The notes: generated from the sequence alone by a model not told the origin. A stretch of DNA of 64,000 bases from Bin80 sp026708685 (GCA_965200955.1 OZ241742.1:3038001-3102000), one strand, 5' to 3'; positions 25,746-35,880 are shown, counted from the first letter of the stretch. Program-made: numbers and translations.

Positions 25746-28060
25746 GAAATGCGCACTTCAATGGGTTGTAGAGGGCTGGGGGCTAGCTCTCCTCTCTGAA
25801 TAATTTTGCGTCCTTTCCCACCTCTACGTGAACTGTCATACTTCGTTCTGCGAATGATTTCCTGCCTCCCACGCGGTGTTTGGACAGACACCCCTTCCCT
25901 TGAGTTTGCAGAAACGAGTGCACCAATCAATCGGTCATCATCGACAAGATGCATCCCTTTGACTCCTTTGGACGGGCCAAGACGTACCGGAACCTCCGAC
26001 GTTGGAAAAATCTTGATGTGTCCCTGTTTTGAGGCCATGCATACAAACTCATCTCCTGAGGCAGGCCACACGCCAAGGATCTCATCATCTTCAGCGACAC
26101 GCATGAAGATTCGGCCTTTACGCGTTGAGACATCAGAAAACATGCTCAGTGGCTGCTGGTGAGTTAACCCTTTGGAGGTCACTGCCACGATATTGCCCAA
26201 GTCTTCCTTATTCTTGGACTCATCTGCCGATCGGACGATGCGGGGATCACAGGGGATCGCTCCAATCACATGCTCTTTATCGCTAAAATCAAAGAGCTTC
26301 TGCAAGGGAATCCCATGGCCTGTGGTAAGCATGATATCATTGACTCTCACGGTATAGGCACGTCCAAAATTCGTCCATAACACTAAGGTATAGCGCGTTC
26401 CCGTTCCAAGGACCCACCCTACTGCGTCACCCTCTCTGACGCGAATCGCCTGCACATCGGTGTACGAGCGCTGTCGCTTGATCCAGCCCGATCGCGTAAC
26501 AATGACGGCTGTATCCTCATCCACGATAAAGTCTTCTTCGGAATACTCATAGACGGTTTCCGCTGCTGAGGCGATCGTCGTCCGACGTTCGGTAGAAAAC
26601 TGCTGCTTGATTTCCTTGAGTTCCTCGCGGACGATCTTCCAGCGAGCGAAGGTGTCATTGAGGAGATCTATAATTTCACGTGCACGCAATCGCTTCGCTT
26701 CAAGTTCTTCTCGCACTGCATTGATTTCCATCTGTGAGAGCTTATACAGTCTGGTATCTAGGATTGCATTGACTTGGGGCTCAGAGAGAATAAACCGATG
26801 GCGCAAACGTTGGGAGCTATCTGCTCTATTTCTTGATGATCGTATGATCTTAATGGCTTCATCCAATGCATCAAAAATCATCTCAAAGCCTTCAAGAATA
26901 TGGATCCGTTCCTGTAACTGGTTTAACTCATGGCGTAGTCTTCGCGTGACGACATCAAGGCGGAAATGAAGAAAATGCTCAAGAGCTTCCTGCAGGTTCA
27001 CACGCTTCGGCTCGCAAATTTGAGGATTTGCTGTGGGCAGAAGGCATGTGAGATTGACATGAAAGCGTGACTGTAACGGGGTATACTTGTAAAGATATCC
27101 CATGGCAGCCTCTACTTTGGCTCCTCGTTTTAAATCTAAAACAATCCGAATATCATCGGTAGACTCATCACGAATATCCAACAACTGTGGGACTTTTCCA
27201 TCCGCAATATGTGTCGCAATTTTTTCGACCAGATCACTCTTATTGACTGCATAGGGAATGGAGTTGATAATCACATGCGATTTTCGTTCCACCTTGTAGG
27301 TACCTTGGACGATTATCGTCCCTTCACCTTTTCTATAGATCTGCTGCAATTCTTCTTTTGAGTTCATCATTCTGCCACCCGTGGGGAAGTCGGGTCCATG
27401 AATATGCGTTTCCAATAAACGGTTGATGGTATTGGATGGCCATGAATCGCTCTCTCGTCGGAGGAGTGAATTCACCATATAGATGGCGCCGCTGATCACT
27501 TCACTCAGATTATGGGGTGGTATATTGGTGGCCATTCCAACGGCAATCCCCGTTGCCCCGTTGATGAGCAAGTTTGGAATTTGCGATGGAAGGACGACTG
27601 GCTCAGAGAGTGTTGCGTCAAAGTTTAGTCTAAACTCCACCGTATTCTGACGTAACTCCTCCAGCAGTGCCATGGCAAGCGGAAGCAGTTTTGCTTCGGT
27701 ATACCGCATTGCTGCAGGCTTATCTCCATCAATGGATCCAAAATTTCCGTGCCCATCTACAAGGGGATCACGCAGTGCGAATGGCTGGGCCATGCGTGCC
27801 ATGGCATCATAGATGGCATTATCTCCATGAGGATGATACTTCCCCATGGTATCCCCTACAATCGTAGCACTTTTACGATACCTTGCATCAGGGTACAGAC
27901 GCAGGCTGGTAAACATGGAATAGAGAATTCTCCGTTGAACGGGCTTTAACCCATCACGAATATCTGGAAGTGCACGACTGGTAATAACAGACAGGGCATA
28001 GTTTAGATACCTTGAATTCGCGAGATCGTGAAGTGCGGCAGACTTTACAGATTCCATCAT
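25742..28060 (-). CDS. parC: DNA topoisomerase IV subunit A (ParC-type; gyrase A family)
   Basis: 772 residues. The breakage-reunion subunit has catalytic Y120 in AAMRYTEAKL. The quinolone-pocket motif KYHPHGDNAIYDAM has Asn81 where Escherichia coli GyrA and ParC have Ser, and Asp85 at the acidic position. The C-terminal beta-pinwheel is present and ends with SRRGGKGRKI, which resembles a GyrA box (usually QRRGGKG). The paralogue call between ParC and GyrA is therefore not absolute. It is coupled to parE. The start codon directly follows the stop of a 41-codon upstream reading frame (TAAATG). Confidence 0.87.
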   Translation of the reverse strand: MMESVKSAALHDLANSRYLNYALSVITSRALPDIRDGLKPVQRRILYSMFTSLRLYPDARYRKSATIVGDTMGKYHPHGDNAIYDAMARMAQPFALRDPLVDGHGNFGSIDGDKPAAMRYTEAKLLPLAMALLEELRQNTVEFRLNFDATLSEPVVLPSQIPNLLINGATGIAVGMATNIPPHNLSEVISGAIYMVNSLLRRESDSWPSNTINRLLETHIHGPDFPTGGRMMNSKEELQQIYRKGEGTIIVQGTYKVERKSHVIINSIPYAVNKSDLVEKIATHIADGKVPQLLDIRDESTDDIRIVLDLKRGAKVEAAMGYLYKYTPLQSRFHVNLTCLLPTANPQICEPKRVNLQEALEHFLHFRLDVVTRRLRHELNQLQERIHILEGFEMIFDALDEAIKIIRSSRNRADSSQRLRHRFILSEPQVNAILDTRLYKLSQMEINAVREELEAKRLRAREIIDLLNDTFARWKIVREELKEIKQQFSTERRTTIASAAETVYEYSEEDFIVDEDTAVIVTRSGWIKRQRSYTDVQAIRVREGDAVGWVLGTGTRYTLVLWTNFGRAYTVRVNDIMLTTGHGIPLQKLFDFSDKEHVIGAIPCDPRIVRSADESKNKEDLGNIVAVTSKGLTHQQPLSMFSDVSTRKGRIFMRVAEDDEILGVWPASGDEFVCMASKQGHIKIFPTSEVPVRLGPSKGVKGMHLVDDDRLIGALVSANSREGVSVQTPRGRQEIIRRTKYDSSRRGGKGRKIIQRGELAPSPLQPIEVRIS

Positions 28061-28186
28061 TTAGTTCTCCGTTAGGTCGATGGTGCCTTTGAATTCATTG
28101 AGAATGCGGACATTGGAACCATTCTCTTCCAAAGGAAAGAGATGTCCAACAGGAAAAATTTTATGATCTCCAGCAATGGTCTGCAT
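28061..28186 (-). pseudogene. Short frame just upstream of parC, possibly the 3' remnant of a larger gene
   Basis: A 41-codon frame (MQTIAGDHKIFPVGHLFPL at its start) ends with TAA immediately followed by the parC ATG, a spacing that suggests former or present translational coupling. The HLFPLE segment recalls the C-terminal end of alpha/beta-hydrolases, but this resemblance is weak. In the upstream frame a stop codon lies five codons before the ATG, so no larger intact protein is present. It could be a small leader gene or a decayed gene end. Confidence 0.35.
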
Positions 28187-28659
28187 TGTTTTCTGAGTCT
28201 ATGTCTCTAAGGTATAACCCGTTGAAGTGGACAGATTGTGGATCGAATTGATACGAATGCGTAACAATATACTCATCCATATGAAACTCCTTGAATATGT
28301 ATTGTACCGAATACGATTCCATTTCAACTGCACGGAGGACTTCATGAACGACAGCATATCAACGGAAGATGATCGTTTGAAATGATGAAGATAGATGTCT
28401 TGGACTGATGATAAGATGGTCTTGAAATGCCTCCTCTCTGGCAAACAGTTGATCAGAACAATTCTCGAACGAAACAATGAGAAAAATACACCAAGCTACA
28501 GCATTTATTCATATCTGTAAGATCTACCTGTTTCGGGTAATTGTAATTAGAGTGATTGCGTGTGTATCTCAGCAAGTTTCGCGACGGGATTTTTTATTGC
28601 TTGGCAACTGCGATAGGTGATCAGTAAGAAATTGAGTCTCTATTCACTTGATGCATGTA
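28187..28659. other. Non-coding stretch upstream of parC
   Basis: About 470 bp with no gene I can support. A 92-codon minus frame exists (28199-28477), but its composition looks random. The stretch marks the left edge of the accessory island. Confidence 0.4.
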
Positions 28660-29886
28660 TTATTTTTCAATTCGTGATTTGACAATCACTTGTCCACCCT
28701 CCTCATCTAAGGTGATCCCGTAGAATATACCATCTTTAACTATGGAAGATGATGTTCTATCAAGATTGAACGGTACTTGAATTTCACCTAGAAAGTATCC
28801 ATCCGAATTAAAAATGTCAAAATGAGAAGTGGCCTGCTCAGGGGTTGTATCGGATTGAATTACCCATAGGTTTCCTTCGTCATCCGAGAAAAAACTCTCA
28901 ACTGCAGGTTTTTCGCGGGGAATTTTTGCATAGTCAATCTTTCCGCCTTCCTCAACAAACCATTGCATCCTTTCAATGGCTTCATCCATGTCAGCATCTG
29001 TAACTGGAATTTTCTCAGACTCGTTGGAGACTTGACGTAGCGGTGTTCCCCCAACGGACATCTCGATCAGTTGATACTCACTGGTAAGTAACGTCCAAAA
29101 CGTACCTCTATTTGAAAAATCCCATATAAATGATCCTTGAAAAGGGATGGACATGCTATAGGTGGAGCCATCCGATGAGTGTGTGAAACGCTCTATTTCC
29201 GATGAACTGGATGGGATTGCAATGGTATCCAATGGAGTAAACGTTTCGTCATAGCGTGCCAACATGAGTTCGCTTTCTTCTTCCTCATACTTATAGCATA
29301 GAACCATGGCATTGTAACGACCTAGTTTATCAAAACCACCTGGATAATTCCAGTAGTCCCATCCAGTGGTATTCACGCGTTCTGTCCGTAGATAATTTCC
29401 CAGTGAATCAACAATGGTGAGTTTACCTAACTGCATTTCCATGACCCAGATCTCACCATTTTCATTTACATCAACGGCGGCAGCATTTTCAAACTGACCT
29501 GGTCCTGACCCTTTAGATCCAACTGTACGAAGGTATGCCCCATTATGGTCAAAAACATATATCTCTTGAGGAGAAGAATCCAACACATACAAATAACCGT
29601 TATGATCAACATCTATAGATCGAATAGATGAGAAGAAAATCGGATTCTCTTCTAAGCCGCTTCCAAATCTCATCTCCTCAGTGATCGTCCACTTTTGCTG
29701 AGAAGTCCATAGAGAATCCATCGTATTGTGAATAGTGGTTAAATCGGCAGGCGATGGATCCACAATACCAGCACATGAATTGGTGATCTCAGGATCTGAA
29801 TCTGATGAACTACACCCTACCAGTAGCAACAGTCCAATGATCACAAATGATTCGGTGATTCCAAAAACTAGTTGATCGAATCTCAT
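28660..29886 (-). CDS. 6-bladed beta-propeller (NHL-like) lipoprotein
   Basis: 408 residues. A signal peptide ends in the lipobox LLVGC (C25 or nearby) followed by SSSDSDPE, so it is an exported lipoprotein. Repeats of the type SIDVDHNGYLYVLDSSPQEIYVFDHNGAYLRTVG and AVDVNENGEIWVMEM are blades of an NHL-type propeller, with the GSKGSGPGQF motif characteristic of the Bacteroidota 6-bladed propeller family. These usually bind ligands or proteins at the cell surface; the target is unknown. It stands alone, transcribed leftward, at the edge of the accessory island. Confidence 0.82.
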   Translation of the reverse strand: MRFDQLVFGITESFVIIGLLLLVGCSSSDSDPEITNSCAGIVDPSPADLTTIHNTMDSLWTSQQKWTITEEMRFGSGLEENPIFFSSIRSIDVDHNGYLYVLDSSPQEIYVFDHNGAYLRTVGSKGSGPGQFENAAAVDVNENGEIWVMEMQLGKLTIVDSLGNYLRTERVNTTGWDYWNYPGGFDKLGRYNAMVLCYKYEEEESELMLARYDETFTPLDTIAIPSSSSEIERFTHSSDGSTYSMSIPFQGSFIWDFSNRGTFWTLLTSEYQLIEMSVGGTPLRQVSNESEKIPVTDADMDEAIERMQWFVEEGGKIDYAKIPREKPAVESFFSDDEGNLWVIQSDTTPEQATSHFDIFNSDGYFLGEIQVPFNLDRTSSSIVKDGIFYGITLDEEGGQVIVKSRIEK

Positions 29887-30337
29887 CCAATCATAAATAT
29901 GACAAATCCTAACCTATTCAAAGAGGAATTGATAACCCTAACGAATTCGTTTCCATGCACTTCAGAGTGAAATCTTTCTCAAAATAAGCGTTTTACACAC
30001 CGAGCACCACCAAATCATTGGTGAATGCCAATTGATGTGAAACATGAAACGACACTGAAACCGTACAAAGATAAGCAAAAAGTATTATATCGTGTATGAA
30101 TTGATGGATCATCAAATCCATTATAGGAATCCATTCCAATACGGTGGAATGCTCCATTTAGTTTATGTCTACCTAAAAACGTATTGAACCTGATTATTCA
30201 TTGAGTTAATGTGTTCACGAATTCACATATTGATTTTCCCAATCAATGAAACATCTTCTTCATAGAAAAGTTAATCAACAATCTTGATGTCAACAATTAT
30301 GTTGACTCATGAACATTCTTAAATACTTATTTTTCAC
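29887..30337. other. AT-rich divergent intergenic region
   Basis: 450 bp between the lipoprotein (minus) and the ATPase pair (plus), which must contain both promoters. Small imperfect palindromes occur, such as ATTCCA (30133-30138) paired with TGGAAT (30145-30150). I see no gene. Confidence 0.4.
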
Positions 30338-31570
30338 ATGCAATCAACAACTGGAAGTTGGGTAAGCGGAGAAGACTTTTTTGATAGGGAGTCCGATCTA
30401 AAAATTCTCAAACATCGCATAGTTGGAGGTAACCATATATTGCTTACCGGACATAGACGTATGGGAAAGACTAGTCTTTTGCAAGAGATCGGCAGACAGC
30501 TCCAACATGATGGCTGGACATTTCTATACTGTGATCTTGAGCGAGCATTTGAGCCAGAGGATGTCGTTGCTGAAATAGCAGCCACTGTCCAATATGGAAA
30601 ACCATCCTCTCTTCGCTTCTTTAATCGATGGTTGAAACGGATGAGAGATAGCATTGAAGAAATCAGTTTTTCTGAATTCCGCTTGAAACTGCGTGCAGAA
30701 ATAAATGACAAAAACTGGACACTTCTTGGCGAGAATATTATAGAAGAGTTCTCTAAACAAAATAAACCAACCCTATTGATTCTTGATGAGTTGCCCGTGT
30801 TCTTAAAGAGATTGGTAGACCAAGATGGAAACGCTCTGCGAGTTGATCTGTTTTTAAGTTGGTTACGTGCAGAATTGCAGCGGTCAACGAAGACCAGACC
30901 TGTTTTAGTTGTCTCTGGAAGTATTGGTCTTGCCCCATTGTTGCGAAGATTGGGCATGCCCGAAAAGATCAACTATCTTTATTCCTATCAACTTCACCCA
31001 TGGGATAAAGATGACTCAATAAAGTGTTTTGAGCTCCTTGCTCATAGTCAAGAACTATACATTGAAAATGGAGTAGCGGAGGCTGTATATGAAACTTTAG
31101 GAATGGGTGTTCCCCACCATATTCAATCATTTTTTGCACGTCTGAATGATTATGCAACACAATATCATCTTGACTCCATTTCTATCAAAGATGTAAGTAC
31201 TGTCTATCACTCTGAAATGTTAGGCCCTGCAGGGCAAGTTGATCTTGATCATTATCGATCGCGCCTTAAAAATGCACTCTGCCAAAAAAGCTTTTTCATC
31301 GCTGATATTATATTGACTGAGGTGTCTACTCAGAGTAATTTTAATCAAGAAGGACGAGCAATTCTTGAAAAAATCTATGGGGAGATTATAGAAGATATTT
31401 CACAACATGTTGAAGAAGTTCTTGATGTTTTGATGCATGATGGATATTTAGTGAGTGACAACGGAGGCTATAAACTTGCATTTCGACTTTTAAAAGATTG
31501 GTGGGGTGGGGCAAGCTACAGAGATAATTATGTTCCCCTCAGTCAACTTGATCAAAGATCCCGTTCTTAA
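30338..31570 (+). CDS. AAA/STAND-like ATPase with C-terminal winged helix; first of a two-gene pair
   Basis: 410 residues. Residues 1-35 (WVSGEDFFDRESDLKILKHRI) are the usual lead-in of archaeal-type ATPases. Walker A is GHRRMGKTS (38-46), Walker B LLILDE (146-151), and a sensor-like serine lies in VVSGSIGL (191-198). The C-terminal part (about 335-395), with VEEVLDVLMHDGYLV and YKLAFRLLKDWW, looks like a winged helix. It belongs to the P-loop group containing many signal-transducing and defence NTPases. No nuclease or other effector domain is visible. A second, larger ATPase follows 124 bp downstream on the same strand. Codon use is AT-richer than in the flanking core genes. Function unknown. 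Confidence 0.72.
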   Translation: MQSTTGSWVSGEDFFDRESDLKILKHRIVGGNHILLTGHRRMGKTSLLQEIGRQLQHDGWTFLYCDLERAFEPEDVVAEIAATVQYGKPSSLRFFNRWLKRMRDSIEEISFSEFRLKLRAEINDKNWTLLGENIIEEFSKQNKPTLLILDELPVFLKRLVDQDGNALRVDLFLSWLRAELQRSTKTRPVLVVSGSIGLAPLLRRLGMPEKINYLYSYQLHPWDKDDSIKCFELLAHSQELYIENGVAEAVYETLGMGVPHHIQSFFARLNDYATQYHLDSISIKDVSTVYHSEMLGPAGQVDLDHYRSRLKNALCQKSFFIADIILTEVSTQSNFNQEGRAILEKIYGEIIEDISQHVEEVLDVLMHDGYLVSDNGGYKLAFRLLKDWWGGASYRDNYVPLSQLDQRSRS

Positions 31571-31694
31571 TCAAGATACAAACACCTGCTTATATACAAA
31601 CTACTCATCTGGGTATTTGGAATCGTTTTTGAGTTATATAAAAGTTTTTATCAGAACCTCATTAAACATCACTAATCAATATGACGCACTTCAA

Positions 31695-33833
31695 ATGAAA
31701 ACATTTTATTCTGGGAATGTTCAGTCTGACGAGGAGGTTCTGCATCATTTTGTGGCACGAGACTATACCATAGATATCGTGGTTCAACTATTAGGCCGTA
31801 ATGTGGATACTCCATCATGTCAACATGGGTTAATTATAGGAACTTCTGGACAAGGTAAATCATTGCTGTTGGCCCGTACAGAATTGGAATTACGATTCAA
31901 TCATGAATTATCTTCACACCTATTCCCTGTTCGTTTTTCTGAAGAGAACCATGAAATCTTCAATATTGGAGAATTTTGGCTTGAGGCTATGTTCCATCTT
32001 GCAAGAGAATGTACTCGATCTGAGCCTGAAATTGCAAAGGAATTGGACGATTTTCATTCGTCACTGAGTAAGAAATGGAATAGTGATCTTCTGGAAAATC
32101 ATGCTTTCAATGCAGTGATGGAAACTGCTGAGAAACTTGGCAAGAGGTTAGTCTTGATGGTTGAGAACTTTGAATCGCTATTGAAGAATACACCTGATAT
32201 TTTCGGATGGCAACTACGAAAAGTTTTGCAAACAGTGCCCGAAATTATTCTATTAACCACATCCAACACCTATTTCAATCAGCTCATAGATAGCGACGAA
32301 CCATTCTACGGTTTTTTTAGGGTTATTCAACTAGATCCATTGAACACAGCGGATTGCCAAAACCTTTGGGCGACAGTTACCAAAATTCGCCTCACAAAAA
32401 AAGAGATTCGACCGTTAGAGATTCTCAGTGGTAGAAATCCGAGACTTTTAATGATGATGGCTCAAATTGCTCAAAACAAGAGTACTTCAACCTTATTGGA
32501 TATTATGGTGTTGCTGATGGACAAAAAGGCTAATTATTTTCATTTGAAGATTGATTCTCTGCCCAAAATGGAAAGGAGGGTTTTTCTAGCAGTGATTGAT
32601 CTTTGGCAGTCTTCAAGTTCAAGTGAAATTTGTGTTCGTGCCCGAATGGATATTCGTACGGTTTCAACCATGCTCGGAAGGCTTGTCAAGCGGGGATTCA
32701 TCGTGATTCATGGTATCGGTAGAATGCGTAAATATAGGGTCAGTGACCGGCTTTTTCCCATCTATTATCGTTTATCACGCACCGGAGATCAATCTAGTGA
32801 TGTACTACAAATGATACATTTTATGTCCGCATATTATTGGTCTGATGAAAACCCTATGAGCAGGTTACTTTTAGATGAAATCACAGAAATCGCCACTACA
32901 ATTCTCACAACTGATTCCATGATGATTGAGGATGCGAAAATGATAGATGCTCTTTCTCCCGTTATGATTGAATCCATGCCTATGAATCTACAACAATTCT
33001 TAGCGAGTATTCTTGAAGATTGTGAAAACAGAGAGTTTGAACAGGCAACGATTAAACTAGATTTTGTCCAACAAAGTTATTATTCTGAAAAATCTTATGA
33101 CTTAGAATTACAATATGTTCGTGCATCAATACTTGTCTTGACAATCATTTGCCAGTACGAACTCAATCATCTAAAACTTGCGATTTCAACAATTAAGACA
33201 CTGGTTGCTTCTTTTCAAGACTCAACATCTGTTATTCTCCAGCGAAGTATTGCATGTTCGTTACAATTAATGAGCATCATGTTATCTTCTCAAGGTAATT
33301 CTAAATCTGCTCTCAGTTCTATCAATAAATCGATTGATTATTTTCACAGTCAAAACGATCCCATAGCAGAAAGATGGTTGATTCAATCCTTAATCTTCAA
33401 GTCAAAACTTGAACTGAATGAAGACAGGATAGAGCCAGCTTCCTCAACCTATGTAGATATCATGCAAAAACTTCATCCTTTGGATGTAAAGGATAAGCCA
33501 GTTCTGATGTGGGAAGCCTTAATTTTGGGGGTACTAATTCAATTAGCAAAGGGCGAAATTGAACATGCGATGGATGGATTTCAAAACGTCTATGCAGAAT
33601 TCAATTCCGACAATCCAAGATATATCAAGTCTTTGGTCTATCTTTCACTTGCTCTACTACGATCTGGTGCACAACCCCAGCGCGTTCTTGAAATCATAGA
33701 TCGTGACGAGCATAGCAGAGAAAGCTTAATCCCTCTAATCATTGTCTTAAAGAAAAAATCAAACGAATCGTTTCGTGCTCCCCAAGAAATTCTAAAAATC
33801 GCCTATGATATCATGTATGATTCATCGCTTTAG
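31695..33833 (+). CDS. P-loop ATPase with winged helix and long helical (TPR-like) region; second of the pair
   Basis: 712 residues from ATG 31695 (MKTFYSGNVQSDEEVLHHFVAR). In-frame starts at 31506 and 31530 would overlap the previous gene and add an unrelated 55-63 residues. Walker A is GTSGQGKSL (49-57). The Walker B strand RLVLMVENFE (151-160) carries Glu-Asn where Asp-Glu is usual, and LLTTSN (186-191) fits sensor 1. A winged helix lies at about 290-362 (SEICVRARMDIRTVSTMLGRLVKRGFI). The remaining 350 residues are helical with TPR-like spacing, as in MalT/STAND proteins. This suggests a sensor-switch protein paired with the upstream ATPase. A defence role is inferred from location only. 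Confidence 0.7.
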   Translation: MKTFYSGNVQSDEEVLHHFVARDYTIDIVVQLLGRNVDTPSCQHGLIIGTSGQGKSLLLARTELELRFNHELSSHLFPVRFSEENHEIFNIGEFWLEAMFHLARECTRSEPEIAKELDDFHSSLSKKWNSDLLENHAFNAVMETAEKLGKRLVLMVENFESLLKNTPDIFGWQLRKVLQTVPEIILLTTSNTYFNQLIDSDEPFYGFFRVIQLDPLNTADCQNLWATVTKIRLTKKEIRPLEILSGRNPRLLMMMAQIAQNKSTSTLLDIMVLLMDKKANYFHLKIDSLPKMERRVFLAVIDLWQSSSSSEICVRARMDIRTVSTMLGRLVKRGFIVIHGIGRMRKYRVSDRLFPIYYRLSRTGDQSSDVLQMIHFMSAYYWSDENPMSRLLLDEITEIATTILTTDSMMIEDAKMIDALSPVMIESMPMNLQQFLASILEDCENREFEQATIKLDFVQQSYYSEKSYDLELQYVRASILVLTIICQYELNHLKLAISTIKTLVASFQDSTSVILQRSIACSLQLMSIMLSSQGNSKSALSSINKSIDYFHSQNDPIAERWLIQSLIFKSKLELNEDRIEPASSTYVDIMQKLHPLDVKDKPVLMWEALILGVLIQLAKGEIEHAMDGFQNVYAEFNSDNPRYIKSLVYLSLALLRSGAQPQRVLEIIDRDEHSRESLIPLIIVLKKKSNESFRAPQEILKIAYDIMYDSSL

Positions 33834-34043
33834 AATGAATAAACATGATCACTCACTTCCCTAATCCATAGAACAATCTCTGCATGTAAATCTTGAGTTA
33901 CTATGAAGATTTTTTGCGTGTTGACATAAATGATGTTAGTTCTACCACCAACACCAAATTAAGGTCTGCTCGAAAAGTCAAGATGACTATACCTACTTCA
34001 TGGCTATTGCAGAAAAAGATGCAAACCCCGGAAATCAGTGTGA

Positions 34044-34442
34044 AGATCCAGGGATTACATTATATATAATGATGGGGACATTGAAACCCCCATCTGTCCA
34101 ATTTCAAATTCCGACGAATTGCCTGTTCCCCCCGTTCTTGTTACTTGGGGGGTAGAGGCAGACAGTGATCGGGAAGGGACTCCCTTTATAATCTATGTAG
34201 AGCTAAGCCGATCACTCGGTACAGAAGTGATCATTCCTGTAACTGTGAATCAAATAACAGATAACAATAATGATTGGTATGCACCCACACCACGGCAAGT
34301 GACTATTCAAGTAAGACTGAAATCTGGTACCTACGAAATTATTACAGTTGGCGACACTTATCCTGAAAAAGATGAACAGCTATGGGTTCAACTTGGTCAA
34401 CTGCCAGAGCCCCTTGTCTTCGATAATTCTGCTTCAATGTAA
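34044..34442 (+). pseudogene. Decayed fragment resembling a Calx-beta-type extracellular repeat
   Basis: The open frame from 34044 has no start codon until 34119 and no export signal. The reading YNDGDIETPICP ... EGTPFIIYVELSR ... EVIIPVTV ... VTIQVRLKSGTYEI has the alternating beta-strand pattern and the D.EGTPF.. V.LSR style of Calx-beta or related adhesion repeats. A TGA at 34041-34043 cuts the frame. It is probably a remnant of a larger secreted protein. A small real gene cannot be excluded. Confidence 0.45.
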
Positions 34443-34671
34443 ATGAGCAAAGATAAAAACAACGAATGATCATAGAAAAAAGGATTTGTTTTGGAGTGTG
34501 TCTGTTAATGTGAATACTGCCTACCTGATATACATCCAGATTTTGAAATTGAAGAACAATATGGGGCTGCATCCTACTTTTGTACAGAAGCGAATCAATG
34601 ATTCATGATTGATGTACAATTTTGTTATATTTGTTTGAAACCTTTGATACCTGTACTATCTCACTGCCCCA

Positions 34672-35586
34672 ATGATATTGAAAATTAACCGTCGTAAATT
34701 TTTGTGGCAATCAACTCTGACTGCTTTGGGACTCGTTTCCTCAAACCTCCCTAACTCTACTACTGCCTCTAATAAGCTTCTTCGTTTTGGATTAGCTGCC
34801 GATTCTCATTATGCTGACAGACCTCCTCGTGGTACTCGTTTTTATCGACAGGTACTTGAAAAAATGCGGGAATTTATCAAGGTCATGAATCAGGATGATG
34901 TCACTTTTGTGATGCATCTCGGTGATTTTAAAGATGAAGATGAAAAGAAAATGGAGGTAGATACTATCTCCTATTTACATGCTATTGAGTCGGAATACGC
35001 TAAATTTGAGGGGCCCAGATATCACTGCGTGGGTAATCATGATGTGGATAGTATCACCAAAGATCAATTCCTTAGTGGTATTGAAAATTCAGGTATTTCA
35101 AACCACCAATCCTACTACAGCTTTGACGCTGGACTCTTTCATTGCATTGTTCTTGATGCGAACTATTTTGAAGATGGGCGTGACCATTTCTACAAATTAC
35201 CGATTAATTTTCAGGATACCAACATCCCTGAAAAAGAAATCATCTGGTTACAAAATGATCTCTCATTGAATAAAGACAAACCTGTTTTGGTTTTTTGTCA
35301 TCATCCTCTTTTTCATTTCATCAGAGATGAAAAGCAATTTCATGTTAATAACTATCAGCAAATTCAAGAAATCCTTGAGAACCATGGTAATGTAATAGCC
35401 GTATTTCACGGGCATGTTCATGAAGAACGATTTCAGCAGGTCAACGGAATCCATTATATCACACAACTTGGAATGGTGGATTATGAGGGCATCGAAAATA
35501 ATTGTTTCTCCATTGTTGAGTTGGACAACCAAGGAATTGAAGTCATTGGATTCAAAAGAGCTTCTAATCATCAGATGACATTATAG
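34672..35586 (+). CDS. Exported calcineurin-like metallophosphoesterase (Tat-type signal)
   Basis: 304 residues. The N-terminus INRRKFLWQSTLTALGLVSS has the twin-arginine pattern RRKFL followed by a hydrophobic stretch, so Tat export is likely. Metallophosphoesterase motifs are in order: D44-S-H46 (LAADSHY), GDFKD (84-88), GNHD (121-124), CHHP (209-212) and HGHVH (246-250). The set is complete, so a two-metal phosphatase or phosphodiesterase should be active outside the cytoplasm. The substrate is unknown. It lies alone in the accessory island, between a decayed fragment and an OLD-like gene. Confidence 0.85.
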   Translation: MILKINRRKFLWQSTLTALGLVSSNLPNSTTASNKLLRFGLAADSHYADRPPRGTRFYRQVLEKMREFIKVMNQDDVTFVMHLGDFKDEDEKKMEVDTISYLHAIESEYAKFEGPRYHCVGNHDVDSITKDQFLSGIENSGISNHQSYYSFDAGLFHCIVLDANYFEDGRDHFYKLPINFQDTNIPEKEIIWLQNDLSLNKDKPVLVFCHHPLFHFIRDEKQFHVNNYQQIQEILENHGNVIAVFHGHVHEERFQQVNGIHYITQLGMVDYEGIENNCFSIVELDNQGIEVIGFKRASNHQMTL

Positions 35587-35880
35587 GTGGATTAATCCTT
35601 TGAAGTTTATCCTTCCCAACCAAACGTTTTGATTACAAATTCTGGCTGCCAATCATTTATTGTATGATTTATCACCACCGAATAACATAGCCCCCTACCC
35701 TATTCGGTCTAATTCCGTTCATGCTTAAATTCAAGATGAGATTGGATATTCAGCCAAGGTTTTCGTATGTCAAATTGGAGTATTTATGACATCCACGATT
35801 TCAAAGCATTTATCTGACGATCAATAATTGTTGCATACTCTGGTGTTCTTATTGGCTATATCTCATTATAATTTTCTAAT
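35587..35880. other. Convergent intergenic region
   Basis: About 295 bp between the 3' ends of the phosphoesterase and the OLD-like gene. It is AT-rich, with no gene seen and no strong hairpin with a T-run. Confidence 0.4.

Noticed and set aside
28199..28477. 92-codon minus frame upstream of parC
   Set aside because: Composition resembles chance reading; no motif, and unrelated to the short frame that ends at the parC start.
31506..31694. N-terminal extension of the second ATPase to starts at 31506 or 31530
   Set aside because: It overlaps the first ATPase, and the MKTFYSGNV beginning at 31695 fits a natural N-terminus; the extension has no family-like sequence.
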